17,357 nt of DNA from Ascidiaceihabitans sp047624005 (GTDB taxonomy: Bacteria; Pseudomonadota; Alphaproteobacteria; Rhodobacterales; Rhodobacteraceae), in NCBI GenBank assembly GCA_047624005.1, contig JBLHPE010000046.1, positions 1 to 17,357 on the forward strand, in the 5' to 3' direction. Below are positions 1 through 7,720 of this stretch, piece after piece. Each line of letters opens with the position of its first letter. Positions within the stretch are counted from its first letter, which is position 1. The translations under genes and the position numbers were made by a program. Under the pieces are notes generated by a model. That model worked only from the letters and a program-made list of their open reading frames with translations, made no database searches and was not told the origin of the DNA.

Positions 1-174
1 TTTGGCCGGGTCAATGTCTACGCCAATGACGTGATGTCCCAAGCTGGACAAACAAGCGGTTGATACGGCTCCAACATAGCCAAGACCAACCACGCTAATG
101 GAGGGTTTTTCTTCAACAATACGAAGTGGTGCAGTGGCGGTTTGACCTGAGAAAGATGGATGCATATCGAACAT
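1..174 (-). CDS. algD: GDP-mannose 6-dehydrogenase, N-terminal part (runs off left edge)
   Basis: This is the first 58 codons of the enzyme that oxidises GDP-mannose twice to GDP-mannuronic acid, the committed step and direct precursor for alginate. Residues about 26-56 read ISVVGLGYVGAVSTACLSSL followed by GHHVIGVDID: the Rossmann dinucleotide-binding start (GxGYVG) of UDP-glucose/GDP-mannose dehydrogenases, closely resembling Pseudomonas AlgD. The ATG at 174 is preceded by TTAGGAAAC, a fair ribosome binding site. About 25 polar residues precede the Rossmann strand, whereas Pseudomonas AlgD begins almost directly at it; no closer ATG gives a better start. It lies 214 bases downstream of algA with an intrinsic terminator between them, so it probably has its own promoter, although I see no convincing one. 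The catalytic Cys region is outside the window. The family call is firm; AlgD rather than another nucleotide-sugar dehydrogenase rests on the likeness and the context. Confidence 0.88.
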   Translation of the reverse strand, partial: MFDMHPSFSGQTATAPLRIVEEKPSISVVGLGYVGAVSTACLSSLGHHVIGVDIDPAK

Positions 175-329
175 TTTTGTTTCCTAACTTGTGACTGAAA
201 CCTTTTTAGCTTGTTGAAAATGTTAAATATATTTCGCCTAAGGTTATCGGGGACCTTCAAGCGTATGTCTGTCCTATCCTTTGGAGTAGGAGCCCCTATG
301 CAGAGGTTTGAAGTTAGGGATTCGACACG

Positions 330-353
330 AAAAAACGACGCCCGAAGGCGTCG
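330..353 (-). terminator. Intrinsic terminator after algA, UUCG loop
   Basis: On the minus strand CGACGCC TTCG GGCGTCG forms a perfect 7-bp GC-rich stem closed by a C(UUCG)G tetraloop and is followed at once by six T. It starts about 35 bases after the algA stop codon (389-391). This is a classical Rho-independent terminator for transcripts coming from the alg genes. It separates algA from algD, so algD must be read by read-through or from a promoter between about 175 and 329, where no clear -35/-10 pair is visible. Confidence 0.85.
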
Positions 354-388
354 CTAGAGGTGGTGTGAGAGTGCTTATTGTTTTTGTT

Positions 389-1816
389 TTATGCGGCTTC
401 GTCACGTGCGTAGATATCTTCGTAACGCACGATGTCGTCTTCACCGAGATATGCACCAGTTTGCACTTCGATCAGGTGCAAGGGTACTTTTCCCGGGTTT
501 TCTAATCTGTGAATCGCGCCCAATGGAATGTAGACAGATTGGTTTTCAGAAACGAGTTTTATAGTCTCGTCCACGGTCACATTTGCTGATCCGGCTACAA
601 CGATCCAATGCTCAGAACGATGTACATGGCTTTGCAACGACAGGGCCGCACCTGGGTGAACTACGATCTGTTTCACTTGAAAGCGATCCCCCAATGCGAC
701 GGTTTCGAAATACCCCCAAGGTCGGTGATCTTTGGGAAATTTTTCGGCCTGCTTGATCTCTTCCGCCTTCAACATAGCGACAGCTTTTTTGACGTTCTCA
801 GACTTACTCATGTCTGCGACTAAAACCGCGTCACCCATTGCTATCGCCGAGATATTTTCGAGGCCGATGCCAACCAGCTGAACGCTCTCGGATTCTGATC
901 GTAGCAGGGTGTTTTTACATTCAATCGCAGAGGTGTTTCCGTTCTGAACAACGCCGTCTTTATCTGCGTTGCCAGATTGCCAGACCGACGCCCAGCTGCC
1001 CAAATCTGACCAACCACATTCTAATGGGATGACGGACAAGGTTTCACAGGCTTCCATGACCGCGTAGTCGATCGATATGTCTTCAGCCGTTTTGTACGGT
1101 GTTTCGTCTAGGCGGAAGAAATCAAGATCTGTGCGGGCGCCTTCAACGGCGCGGCGACACGGCATCATGAGGCGCGGGCATAAGACCTCAAAGGCTTCGA
1201 GAATATCGCAAACACGGAACATGAAGATGCCCGCGTTCCACAGATAACGTCCAGATGCCAAGAATTCTTTGGCGGTTTCGAGGTTGGGCTTTTCTACAAA
1301 CGTTTTGATTGGCTGGGCAAACGGTATTGAGGCATCGATCACATCGAACATCTCAAGATAGCCATACCCAGTCTCGGGGCGATCTGGTTTAACACCAAAG
1401 GTGACAAGTTTCCCTGCTTCGGCGGCTTCTTCACCAGCATGCATGGCGGCCTTAAACGCGGTCTCATCTTCAATAGCATGATCAGATGGCATAACCAACA
1501 TCACAGCGTCGGGTTGGTCTTGTAGGCTAAGGGCTGCAGCAAGGATCGCAGGGGCGGTATTGCGTGCTTGTGGTTCAATCATGATGGTTGGTTTTTGTGC
1601 ACCAGCTGCTTGCAACTGTTCGGCTACGATAAAACGATAATCGGTGTTGGTCACTGCGATTGGTGCCGCGAACCCTGTGCCACTTACACGACGCACAGTT
1701 TGTTCAAACAAACTTGTTTCGCCCATCAATTGCGAAAATTGTTTGGGGTAGCTTTTGCGCGACAGGGGCCAAAGGCGGGTACCGCTGCCACCGCACAGAA
1801 TAACTGGATAGATCAT
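389..1816 (-). CDS. algA: Bifunctional mannose-6-phosphate isomerase / mannose-1-phosphate guanylyltransferase
   Basis: A 475-residue cytosolic type II PMI-GMP enzyme, close to the 481 residues of Pseudomonas AlgA. It converts fructose-6-P to mannose-6-P and makes GDP-mannose from mannose-1-P and GTP, feeding AlgD. The nucleotidyltransferase signature LCGGSGTRLWPLSRKSYPKQ lies at residues 7-26, the FVEKP sugar-nucleotide motif at 173-177, and the C-terminal cupin isomerase domain starts near RPWG (365-368). Candidate isomerase metal ligands are Q395, H397, E402 and H436. The ATG at 1816 has TTAGGAG nine bases upstream. It is transcribed after alg8 across a 190-base gap with a hairpin, and is followed by an intrinsic terminator. 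In other loci the same enzyme is named ManC/CpsB; algA is chosen because of the neighbours. The phosphomannomutase step (AlgC) is not in the window, as is usual for alginate loci. Confidence 0.93.
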   Translation of the reverse strand: MIYPVILCGGSGTRLWPLSRKSYPKQFSQLMGETSLFEQTVRRVSGTGFAAPIAVTNTDYRFIVAEQLQAAGAQKPTIMIEPQARNTAPAILAAALSLQDQPDAVMLVMPSDHAIEDETAFKAAMHAGEEAAEAGKLVTFGVKPDRPETGYGYLEMFDVIDASIPFAQPIKTFVEKPNLETAKEFLASGRYLWNAGIFMFRVCDILEAFEVLCPRLMMPCRRAVEGARTDLDFFRLDETPYKTAEDISIDYAVMEACETLSVIPLECGWSDLGSWASVWQSGNADKDGVVQNGNTSAIECKNTLLRSESESVQLVGIGLENISAIAMGDAVLVADMSKSENVKKAVAMLKAEEIKQAEKFPKDHRPWGYFETVALGDRFQVKQIVVHPGAALSLQSHVHRSEHWIVVAGSANVTVDETIKLVSENQSVYIPLGAIHRLENPGKVPLHLIEVQTGAYLGEDDIVRYEDIYARDEAA

Positions 1817-1842
1817 GGGTTTCTCCTAACACTCTCACATGT

Positions 1843-1865
1843 GGCCAAGCGCTTATCGCTTGGCC
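1843..1865 (-). promoter_or_regulatory. Stable hairpin in the algA leader
   Basis: A perfect 9-bp inverted repeat, GGCCAAGCG and CGCTTGGCC with a 5-base loop, ends 26 bases before the algA start codon. No T run follows it on either strand, so it is not a standard intrinsic terminator. It lies just upstream of the algA ribosome binding site in the 190-base alg8-algA gap. It may protect the 3' end of an upstream transcript, mark a processing site or modulate algA expression; its role is inference. Confidence 0.5.
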
Positions 1866-2006
1866 GATGAGTTAAGTTTAGAGTGTGTTTCGAACTTAAT
1901 CGTGGCCCCACAAGAACAGTTTTTCGTCCAATAGCACTGCCTCTATAGCCAGAAGTATAGGCGGAAAATTGGCTGGAATTATTGTTATTGATCAATTCAT
2001 TAACCT

Positions 2007-3590
2007 CTAAAAGATCTGTGGCATTTGCAGCAGGTCGATATAGACAGCCAATCCCAGAAAAAAGGCGATCACTGTTGTTATCAATTGGAACATGGCCGTT
2101 GAGTTCTTGATCTTGTCGATCAAATCTGTGCCGCCACCTGCAGTTTGGTTTCCCCGGTTTGCCCAACTTTGTTTGCTGAGATGGAAGATCATATAGACCT
2201 TCACACTCGCATTGATGATCTGGTTGAAATACAAAATGAACGGCCATGTGATGTCGGGGCTGCGCGCGTATCTAAACAGAAACAGACACAGGATTGTGCG
2301 GCTTAAGACGATCCAAATCAGGCAGTGCAAAACGTATAGTGGTTCAATGAACAGGCTCAGAATTGCCAGTGTCGGACTGACCAACATTGTCCACATCGCG
2401 ATGCGTTGATCCACAAGGCACCACCAAATGAATGGCTTTGCAACACGTGGCCCAAGTGCGATGGCGCGCGATCCATTGCGCAGCATATTGCCAGACCAGC
2501 GGCGGAAATTCTGCACCATGCGGCCAGTGCCCGAACCCTCGATTTGTTCAATTGTATAGACGCAAGCATCTGGCACATAGGTCATTTTGGCACGCTTCGA
2601 GAGCAGGTAATACCAAGAGCTTTTGTCGTCCCCGGACAAGAAACGAAAACGGCCCCACAACCAATGATCCAAATGGTCGGCCTCAATTGTGCGAATGAAT
2701 TTTTCGTCAATAATATAGCGGGCGCGAAAGACGCTCATGCGACCGGTTAGGGTCAGAACTCTGTCCGACATCGCATGGCTTTGCATGGCAAGACGACGTT
2801 GCGCAAAACGCATCGACAGCCAACTTTGGATCCATTTCGGTCCATAGCAGATGACTTCTTCGTTTGTGGTGAGCGCCTGAAGATCTGGATCAATTCCAAA
2901 TATGGAACAAGTTTTCTCCAGAACATCGATGCCATAAACTGCGTCTCCGTCCATGAAAATGACAAGGTCATCTTGGCCAACACCAGCGCGGTTCATGCCA
3001 CGCAATATCATCCCAATCGCCATACGTTTTCCGGGTTGGTTTTGGCGAAGGAACACCAGATTTGCATCCACATCAGCGCCGTGAACTCGCACAAAGTCAG
3101 TTATGATTTCCTCGTCATATGACGATCCCGTGCCAATCCAAAGTGTGGTAGGTATGCCTTCGCGCCGTATCTGTCCAATGATGGACCCAATTACACGACG
3201 AGTGATTGCGGGTTCCTCAAAGTATGTGGTCATTTGAATGTGAAGATGTCGCGGGCGCCAACCCGACTTCCAAACCACATCAGCCCGCGCGCGCATGGCT
3301 GGGAATTTAGACCGCGCATAAATTTCGGCGCGTACCGCATGGGTGAACCACCAGCCAAAGCGCCACAGCCCTAAAGAGCCGAGGATGAAAGTAATGTGGA
3401 TAAGGTCTGGATTGAAGAAGTTGTTCGGCCAAAAAACGAGTGCTGCCAGCAACACAGTGAACAAGATTACAAACTGTACTATCAAATGGATAGGCCACTT
3501 AGTGTATCCTTTAGGTGAGGGGCCTGCCAAAGTTTTCAGCCAGCCACCAAGATGTTTTTCAAAGGCGTAAATGGTATCAGGCGCCTGCAT
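2007..3590 (-). CDS. alg8: Alginate polymerase, family 2 glycosyltransferase Alg8
   Basis: A 527-residue inner-membrane glycosyltransferase that polymerises mannuronate from GDP-mannuronate while translocating the chain, with Alg44 as partner. Two membrane segments lie near residues 33-54 and 64-84. The cytosolic GT-A domain has the DxD motif FMDGDAVYG (D214, D216), the stretch VLTLTGRMSVFRA (278-290), GDDKSSW (320-326) and the RRW acceptor motif (363-365). C-terminal membrane segments follow near 388-440, with another at about 500-520. The motifs match Pseudomonas Alg8 (494 residues) unusually well. The ATG at 3590, preceded by GGGGGCG, is preferred over one at 3623. It gives a 14-base overlap with the end of alg44, implying translational coupling. 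The extra C-terminal hydrophobic helix makes it slightly longer than the Pseudomonas protein. No RNA signal is seen before the gene because it starts inside alg44. Confidence 0.93.
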   Translation of the reverse strand: MQAPDTIYAFEKHLGGWLKTLAGPSPKGYTKWPIHLIVQFVILFTVLLAALVFWPNNFFNPDLIHITFILGSLGLWRFGWWFTHAVRAEIYARSKFPAMRARADVVWKSGWRPRHLHIQMTTYFEEPAITRRVIGSIIGQIRREGIPTTLWIGTGSSYDEEIITDFVRVHGADVDANLVFLRQNQPGKRMAIGMILRGMNRAGVGQDDLVIFMDGDAVYGIDVLEKTCSIFGIDPDLQALTTNEEVICYGPKWIQSWLSMRFAQRRLAMQSHAMSDRVLTLTGRMSVFRARYIIDEKFIRTIEADHLDHWLWGRFRFLSGDDKSSWYYLLSKRAKMTYVPDACVYTIEQIEGSGTGRMVQNFRRWSGNMLRNGSRAIALGPRVAKPFIWWCLVDQRIAMWTMLVSPTLAILSLFIEPLYVLHCLIWIVLSRTILCLFLFRYARSPDITWPFILYFNQIINASVKVYMIFHLSKQSWANRGNQTAGGGTDLIDKIKNSTAMFQLITTVIAFFLGLAVYIDLLQMPQIF

Positions 3591-5001
3591 CGTCGCCCCC
3601 AAACCACTTCGCGAACAACGCACGTTTTAGTCGAATGCGCGTTGGTGCATTGTGGCGGAACGATTTGCGGGTTTTTTTGATCCCAGCGTCGTCCGCTTTG
3701 ATGGTGACAACCATGCCAAATTTGTCAGGTTGTGCGATGTCAGTGCCTGCCTGAATATCGGTAACTTCGCCAATGATGCGTTTGGATTGGCCTCGAAATA
3801 CATATGCGACTTCGGCTTTCATCCCGATATGCACCGTGGTCGCCATTGAATCGTCGACCCAACCAACTGCTACGCGAGGCGTGTTGTCTTCAATTTCAAC
3901 AACAAGATCGTCACGTGTAACGTAACTGCCTTTTAGGATATGCACTTCATATATAGTGCCTGCGTATTTTGCCCGCACCACCAATTCATCGGCGGCGGCC
4001 TTGCGGTGACGCAGTTCACGTTTCCAGCGACGCATGTCTAGATCGCGCTCACCGACCACCTCATTTAGAGTTGTCAGCATATCGAAATGTGCAAGCGCAT
4101 TGAGACCGCGGGCACGTTCAAACCGATAGAGGGCTAGGCGCGCGTTTTCGATTACTATCGGGTAGGTGGTCATATGTGGATCGTGGAACTGCCAAGGCGT
4201 CCAAAGAGCGCTGAAGTTTGCCAATAGGGCTTTATGCTGTCTGTCGCGTTGCGTAATATGTTGGGCAAGACGGTCTTGGGCGACACGTAAGCGCCGCTCT
4301 GCCAATAGCACTTCGGCGCGGACATCTTCGACGTCGCTTTCACGGTCGGGATCTTCAATGCGCGCTAAGATGTCACCAGTTTTGACTTGGTCGCCAATGG
4401 CCACGTTGATCCGCGTCACGTAACCAGATTCAGGGGCGTCATATTCTGTGATAGGGGCGACAAACCGACCATGGTCCAACGAGACGTGCGAGAGGCGTTG
4501 CCAAATATTCCCGCCCAGAAACACCACCAAGATTACCGCCATAGCTGCGTAGAATAGTGTGTTCCAAATGATGCGCAGTATGCGTGGCTTGGCCTTGGCA
4601 CGCCCTTTGGTTTCTTCTTGTTCTGTTTCACCCATCGGTACTAGGTCTACTGGGGTATCAAGGCTGGTAATGATGTCGTTGGTCGATACCATGCGGCCTG
4701 ATAAAACGCCTTGGTAGAAAATTCCAAGCGTTTCACGTTGGCGCACTGTTAATTCGTCGAATGTATAGTGGCCCGGCGTTTCGGTGGCTTTCAATTTGGC
4801 GGGGAAAGAGACGTCAACACCCTGAAATGGAACAGAAAGCATTACATCGCCAGCAAGGTCGTCATCGCTAGGGTCTAGCCAGATTCCGACCAAAGACCAA
4901 CGGTTTGCAATAATTCTGCATCCGTTTGGCTTGTGTAAATGCAACGGCGCTGCCACCGAAAATGACAGATCCGGCATTGGACATTCATGACGAATGTGCA
5001 T
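3577..5001 (-). CDS. alg44: Alginate co-polymerase Alg44, PilZ-like plus HlyD-like periplasmic domain
   Basis: A 474-residue inner-membrane partner of Alg8. Residues 1-120 correspond to the cytosolic PilZ region; a helical section near 84-116 (LSGRMVSTNDIITSL) matches the segment after PilZ in Pseudomonas Alg44. A basic linker leads to a membrane helix at about 143-165. The periplasmic part is membrane-fusion-protein-like: a lipoyl half-motif APESGYVTRINVAIGDQVKT (189-208), a long charged helical hairpin (about 220-345), then the second lipoyl half and a beta-rich end. The protein is clearly longer than Pseudomonas Alg44 (389 residues), mainly through the hairpin. The c-di-GMP motifs look lost: no RxxxR, and the DxSxxG position reads RWSLVG (34-39). 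The ATG at 5001 is preceded by CCTGGAG. A generic HlyD protein is the alternative, but adjacency to alg8 and the PilZ-type N-terminus favour Alg44. Confidence 0.87.
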   Translation of the reverse strand: MHIRHECPMPDLSFSVAAPLHLHKPNGCRIIANRWSLVGIWLDPSDDDLAGDVMLSVPFQGVDVSFPAKLKATETPGHYTFDELTVRQRETLGIFYQGVLSGRMVSTNDIITSLDTPVDLVPMGETEQEETKGRAKAKPRILRIIWNTLFYAAMAVILVVFLGGNIWQRLSHVSLDHGRFVAPITEYDAPESGYVTRINVAIGDQVKTGDILARIEDPDRESDVEDVRAEVLLAERRLRVAQDRLAQHITQRDRQHKALLANFSALWTPWQFHDPHMTTYPIVIENARLALYRFERARGLNALAHFDMLTTLNEVVGERDLDMRRWKRELRHRKAAADELVVRAKYAGTIYEVHILKGSYVTRDDLVVEIEDNTPRVAVGWVDDSMATTVHIGMKAEVAYVFRGQSKRIIGEVTDIQAGTDIAQPDKFGMVVTIKADDAGIKKTRKSFRHNAPTRIRLKRALFAKWFGGDDAGA

Positions 5002-5139
5002 TGCATACTCCAGGTTATTTTACCGGAAATCCGGCGACTCTCACCTGAGTTTTGTAACAGTCCAGAAGCTGTTCAGCCTGGGCGCAGCGGCTCATTCGCC
5101 TGCAAAAATGGATAGCAAACGCTATTCAAAAGGATAGGT

Positions 5140-7710
5140 TTAGGCTGCTAAAGTCCGAATTGCCGCTTGGGTCGCCGGCCAGGCCAGCTGAACTGCGCTT
5201 GCATTTGCTTTGGCACCATTTGTATCACCAGCTTTGGCAGCCTGTTCTAATGCACGCAATTCTTGTTGAAAAGAATGCGCACCGATCATGCCGGCAGAGC
5301 CGACGGACTTATGTGTGTTTGCGGCCAATGCATCCATATCTTCTGCATTTTGCATCAAGGCGAAGCTTTGAAGCAGGTTGGATATCTCAAGATCAAAATC
5401 AGTCAGCAGTTTCTTGAGGCGTTCTGGCGCAAGTATTTGCTCAAGTCCTTCAAATGTTGCGGGATCAATCAAATCGCGTGCTGTTTTTTGTGCTGTTGTC
5501 TCTGAAGTGATTGTGGCGGTCACCAGAGCATTTAACAACGTTGTTTGCGACACCGGTTTATTTAGACAATCATCCATTCCAGAAGCGATAAATCTTTCTT
5601 GTTCTTCAGCTAAGGCGTGGGCGGTTAGCCCCAAGATTCGTGTCTTCTGATTGGGTCCGGATCCGCTGCGAATAATCCGAGTTGCATCCATTCCATTCAT
5701 AACGGGCATGCTAACATCCATCAAAATGGCTGCGTATTTCTGGCTTTGGGCCAATTCCACCGCCTCTTGGCCGTTGTGGGCCTCGTGAACAATAATCCCA
5801 TTGGACTTGAGCATTTCATGAACGATCAGACGGTTGATTTCATTGTCCTCGACCAGCAAGATCTCTTGGCCTTGGAGTGAACTTATATCGGACAGTTTGG
5901 TTTTGGCTGAAACGGTCGGGTGTTTCTCAGCCGATATCTGGAATGGCAGCGCTACGGTGAAAGTGGTGCCAAGCCCAACGGTGCTTATCAAGGCAATGGT
6001 ACCACCCATCATCTCAACTAAGTTTTTGCAAATTGCTAGGCCAAGGCCGGCGCCCGAAGCAAAACGATCATACGATTGTTCTTGAGTATAAAAGCGATCG
6101 AAAACAAGTTTCTGATCTTCGGGCCGTATTCCAATCCCATTGTCTGTAATCACCAAGCTCAGAACAGGTTGTCCATCTGTCTGAGTTTCTGTGCTAACAT
6201 GGATAGTGACTGTGCCGTTGTTGGTGAATTTCAAAGCATTACTCAGCAAGTTGTATATGATCTGCCGCATGCGACGTTCGTCGATCACCACCGAAACCTG
6301 AGGAAGGTCATCTAAACGCAGTTCAAGCGCATTGTTTTGGGCGTCTGCTGTTGTTTCGTTTGTGGTAACCACGTCCTCAAAGAACTGGGCCAAATCAATA
6401 CTATCCTCGACCAACTCCATTTTTCCGGCATCCATGCGCGAGATGTCCAACACATCGTTTACATGGTGCAAAAGAATATCACCGGATCGTTTTGCTATAT
6501 CAAGATAGCTGCGCTGTATCTTGGTAACTTTTGAATTTCCAAGCAGCTCAAGCGTGCCAAAAATTCCGTTCAACGGTGTACGCATTTCATGGCTCATTAC
6601 GGCAAGGAAGTTAGACTTTGCCGTTTCCGCGGCCAAAGCTTCGTCACGTGCGGTTTTTAACTCTTTTTCGTCAGCAAAACGTTTCGTTATGTCACGCAAA
6701 TATGAAATGAAGATCATGCCTTGATGATCCGATGCCATGCCAATTGAAATCTCAACCCGGAACTCTTCACCTGATTTACGTAACGCGGTAATCTGGTTGC
6801 GGCCCTGACCCACCAAATGAGGTTCTCCGGTTTCAATGAATCGTTTCATCCCTGCCAAATGCGCCGCGCGCAAATGATGTGGGATAATCAGTTGGGACAT
6901 GTCAGCACCAACAGCTTCACTGGCTGAAAAGCCAAACACCGTTTCCGCGGCTTCGTTGAATTCCAGAATAAGGCCTTTGTCGTTGGCAACAATGATTGCA
7001 TCCAATGACACATCAAAACTAGATTTGATCCGTGCGTTCGCATGGCCAACGGCATCTGATGCTTCTTGGTGTAGCCGGTATTGGCGTAAAATGGTAATCA
7101 GAAGAAATCCCAAGAACAAGATTAAGGCTAAACTGACAATTGCAGTGCCTAGGAGCAATCCGCCAAATGAGGCGCGTTCTGCATCTGCATATTGTGACCT
7201 TAACCCGATGCCCGTCAATGCAATTTGGTGGGCTTCTTCACGTACACGGGTCAGTTCGTTGACTAGTTGTTCCAAATTATTTGAAAGTTCTTGATCAGAA
7301 CCATCAATAATTTGAGCAAGTTTGTTCAAGCAGCGTTCAAGTGTGCTCAGCTGGCTGTCAAATGCTTCATCTAAGCGCATTCTAGCAAATACAGGGGCAT
7401 CACGCAGGGTACTTGTACGGCTGTAAAGGTTGTCAAAGCGCCGACGAATAGTTGTTACATCTGTCGTCTGGCTTTGGCGGGTCAGTAGCGTTTCATCCAG
7501 TAAGAGCAGCACATCAACTTCAACCTGCGAAAGGGTCCAGGTTAGATTGTCAGCAGGCGCTGCGCGAAGTTGGTTCATTCGCTTGGCAATGTTCAAAGAC
7601 AAGCCAACCAGCAGAGCAATACCGATGATGATTGTTACCAAAGGCAACAAGCGACGTACCCTTACTCCCTTTTGAAACAATGAAGCGCCCTTTGTAATTG
7701 CGGTGGGCAT
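5140..7710 (-). CDS. Hybrid sensor histidine kinase with PAS, receiver and HPt domains
   Basis: An 856-residue membrane-bound phosphorelay kinase. Two membrane helices (about 21-42 and 184-208) enclose a mostly helical periplasmic region of about 140 residues. There is no obvious HAMP domain. A PAS domain follows (about 230-340). The HisKA box VMSHEMRTPLNG has phospho-acceptor H374. The HATPase N, G1 and G2 boxes are at about 483-494 (NLLSNALKF), 522-530 (TDNGIGI) and 552-560 (GAGLGLAI). The receiver domain has acidic pair E621/D622, phospho-acceptor D665 and K718. The C-terminal HPt has NTHKSVGSAG with H800. All catalytic residues seem present. It starts 10 bases after the stop of the secreted SUOX-like gene, with AGGG as binding site, so the two are co-expressed and that protein may be its periplasmic partner. 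No separate output response regulator is in the window. Its place inside the alg locus suggests it controls polymer synthesis; that is inference. Confidence 0.92.
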   Translation of the reverse strand: MPTAITKGASLFQKGVRVRRLLPLVTIIIGIALLVGLSLNIAKRMNQLRAAPADNLTWTLSQVEVDVLLLLDETLLTRQSQTTDVTTIRRRFDNLYSRTSTLRDAPVFARMRLDEAFDSQLSTLERCLNKLAQIIDGSDQELSNNLEQLVNELTRVREEAHQIALTGIGLRSQYADAERASFGGLLLGTAIVSLALILFLGFLLITILRQYRLHQEASDAVGHANARIKSSFDVSLDAIIVANDKGLILEFNEAAETVFGFSASEAVGADMSQLIIPHHLRAAHLAGMKRFIETGEPHLVGQGRNQITALRKSGEEFRVEISIGMASDHQGMIFISYLRDITKRFADEKELKTARDEALAAETAKSNFLAVMSHEMRTPLNGIFGTLELLGNSKVTKIQRSYLDIAKRSGDILLHHVNDVLDISRMDAGKMELVEDSIDLAQFFEDVVTTNETTADAQNNALELRLDDLPQVSVVIDERRMRQIIYNLLSNALKFTNNGTVTIHVSTETQTDGQPVLSLVITDNGIGIRPEDQKLVFDRFYTQEQSYDRFASGAGLGLAICKNLVEMMGGTIALISTVGLGTTFTVALPFQISAEKHPTVSAKTKLSDISSLQGQEILLVEDNEINRLIVHEMLKSNGIIVHEAHNGQEAVELAQSQKYAAILMDVSMPVMNGMDATRIIRSGSGPNQKTRILGLTAHALAEEQERFIASGMDDCLNKPVSQTTLLNALVTATITSETTAQKTARDLIDPATFEGLEQILAPERLKKLLTDFDLEISNLLQSFALMQNAEDMDALAANTHKSVGSAGMIGAHSFQQELRALEQAAKAGDTNGAKANASAVQLAWPATQAAIRTLAA

Positions 7711-7720
7711 TTTAGATACC

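Noticed and set aside
3591..3623. Longer start for Alg8 at 3623
   Set aside because: It gives a larger overlap with alg44 and no better binding site; the internal ATG 3590 follows a G-rich Shine-Dalgarno-like stretch.
5111..5126. Small hairpin with a T-rich run after the hybrid kinase gene
   Set aside because: The stem is only five AT-rich pairs and the T run is separated by CCA, too weak to call a terminator.
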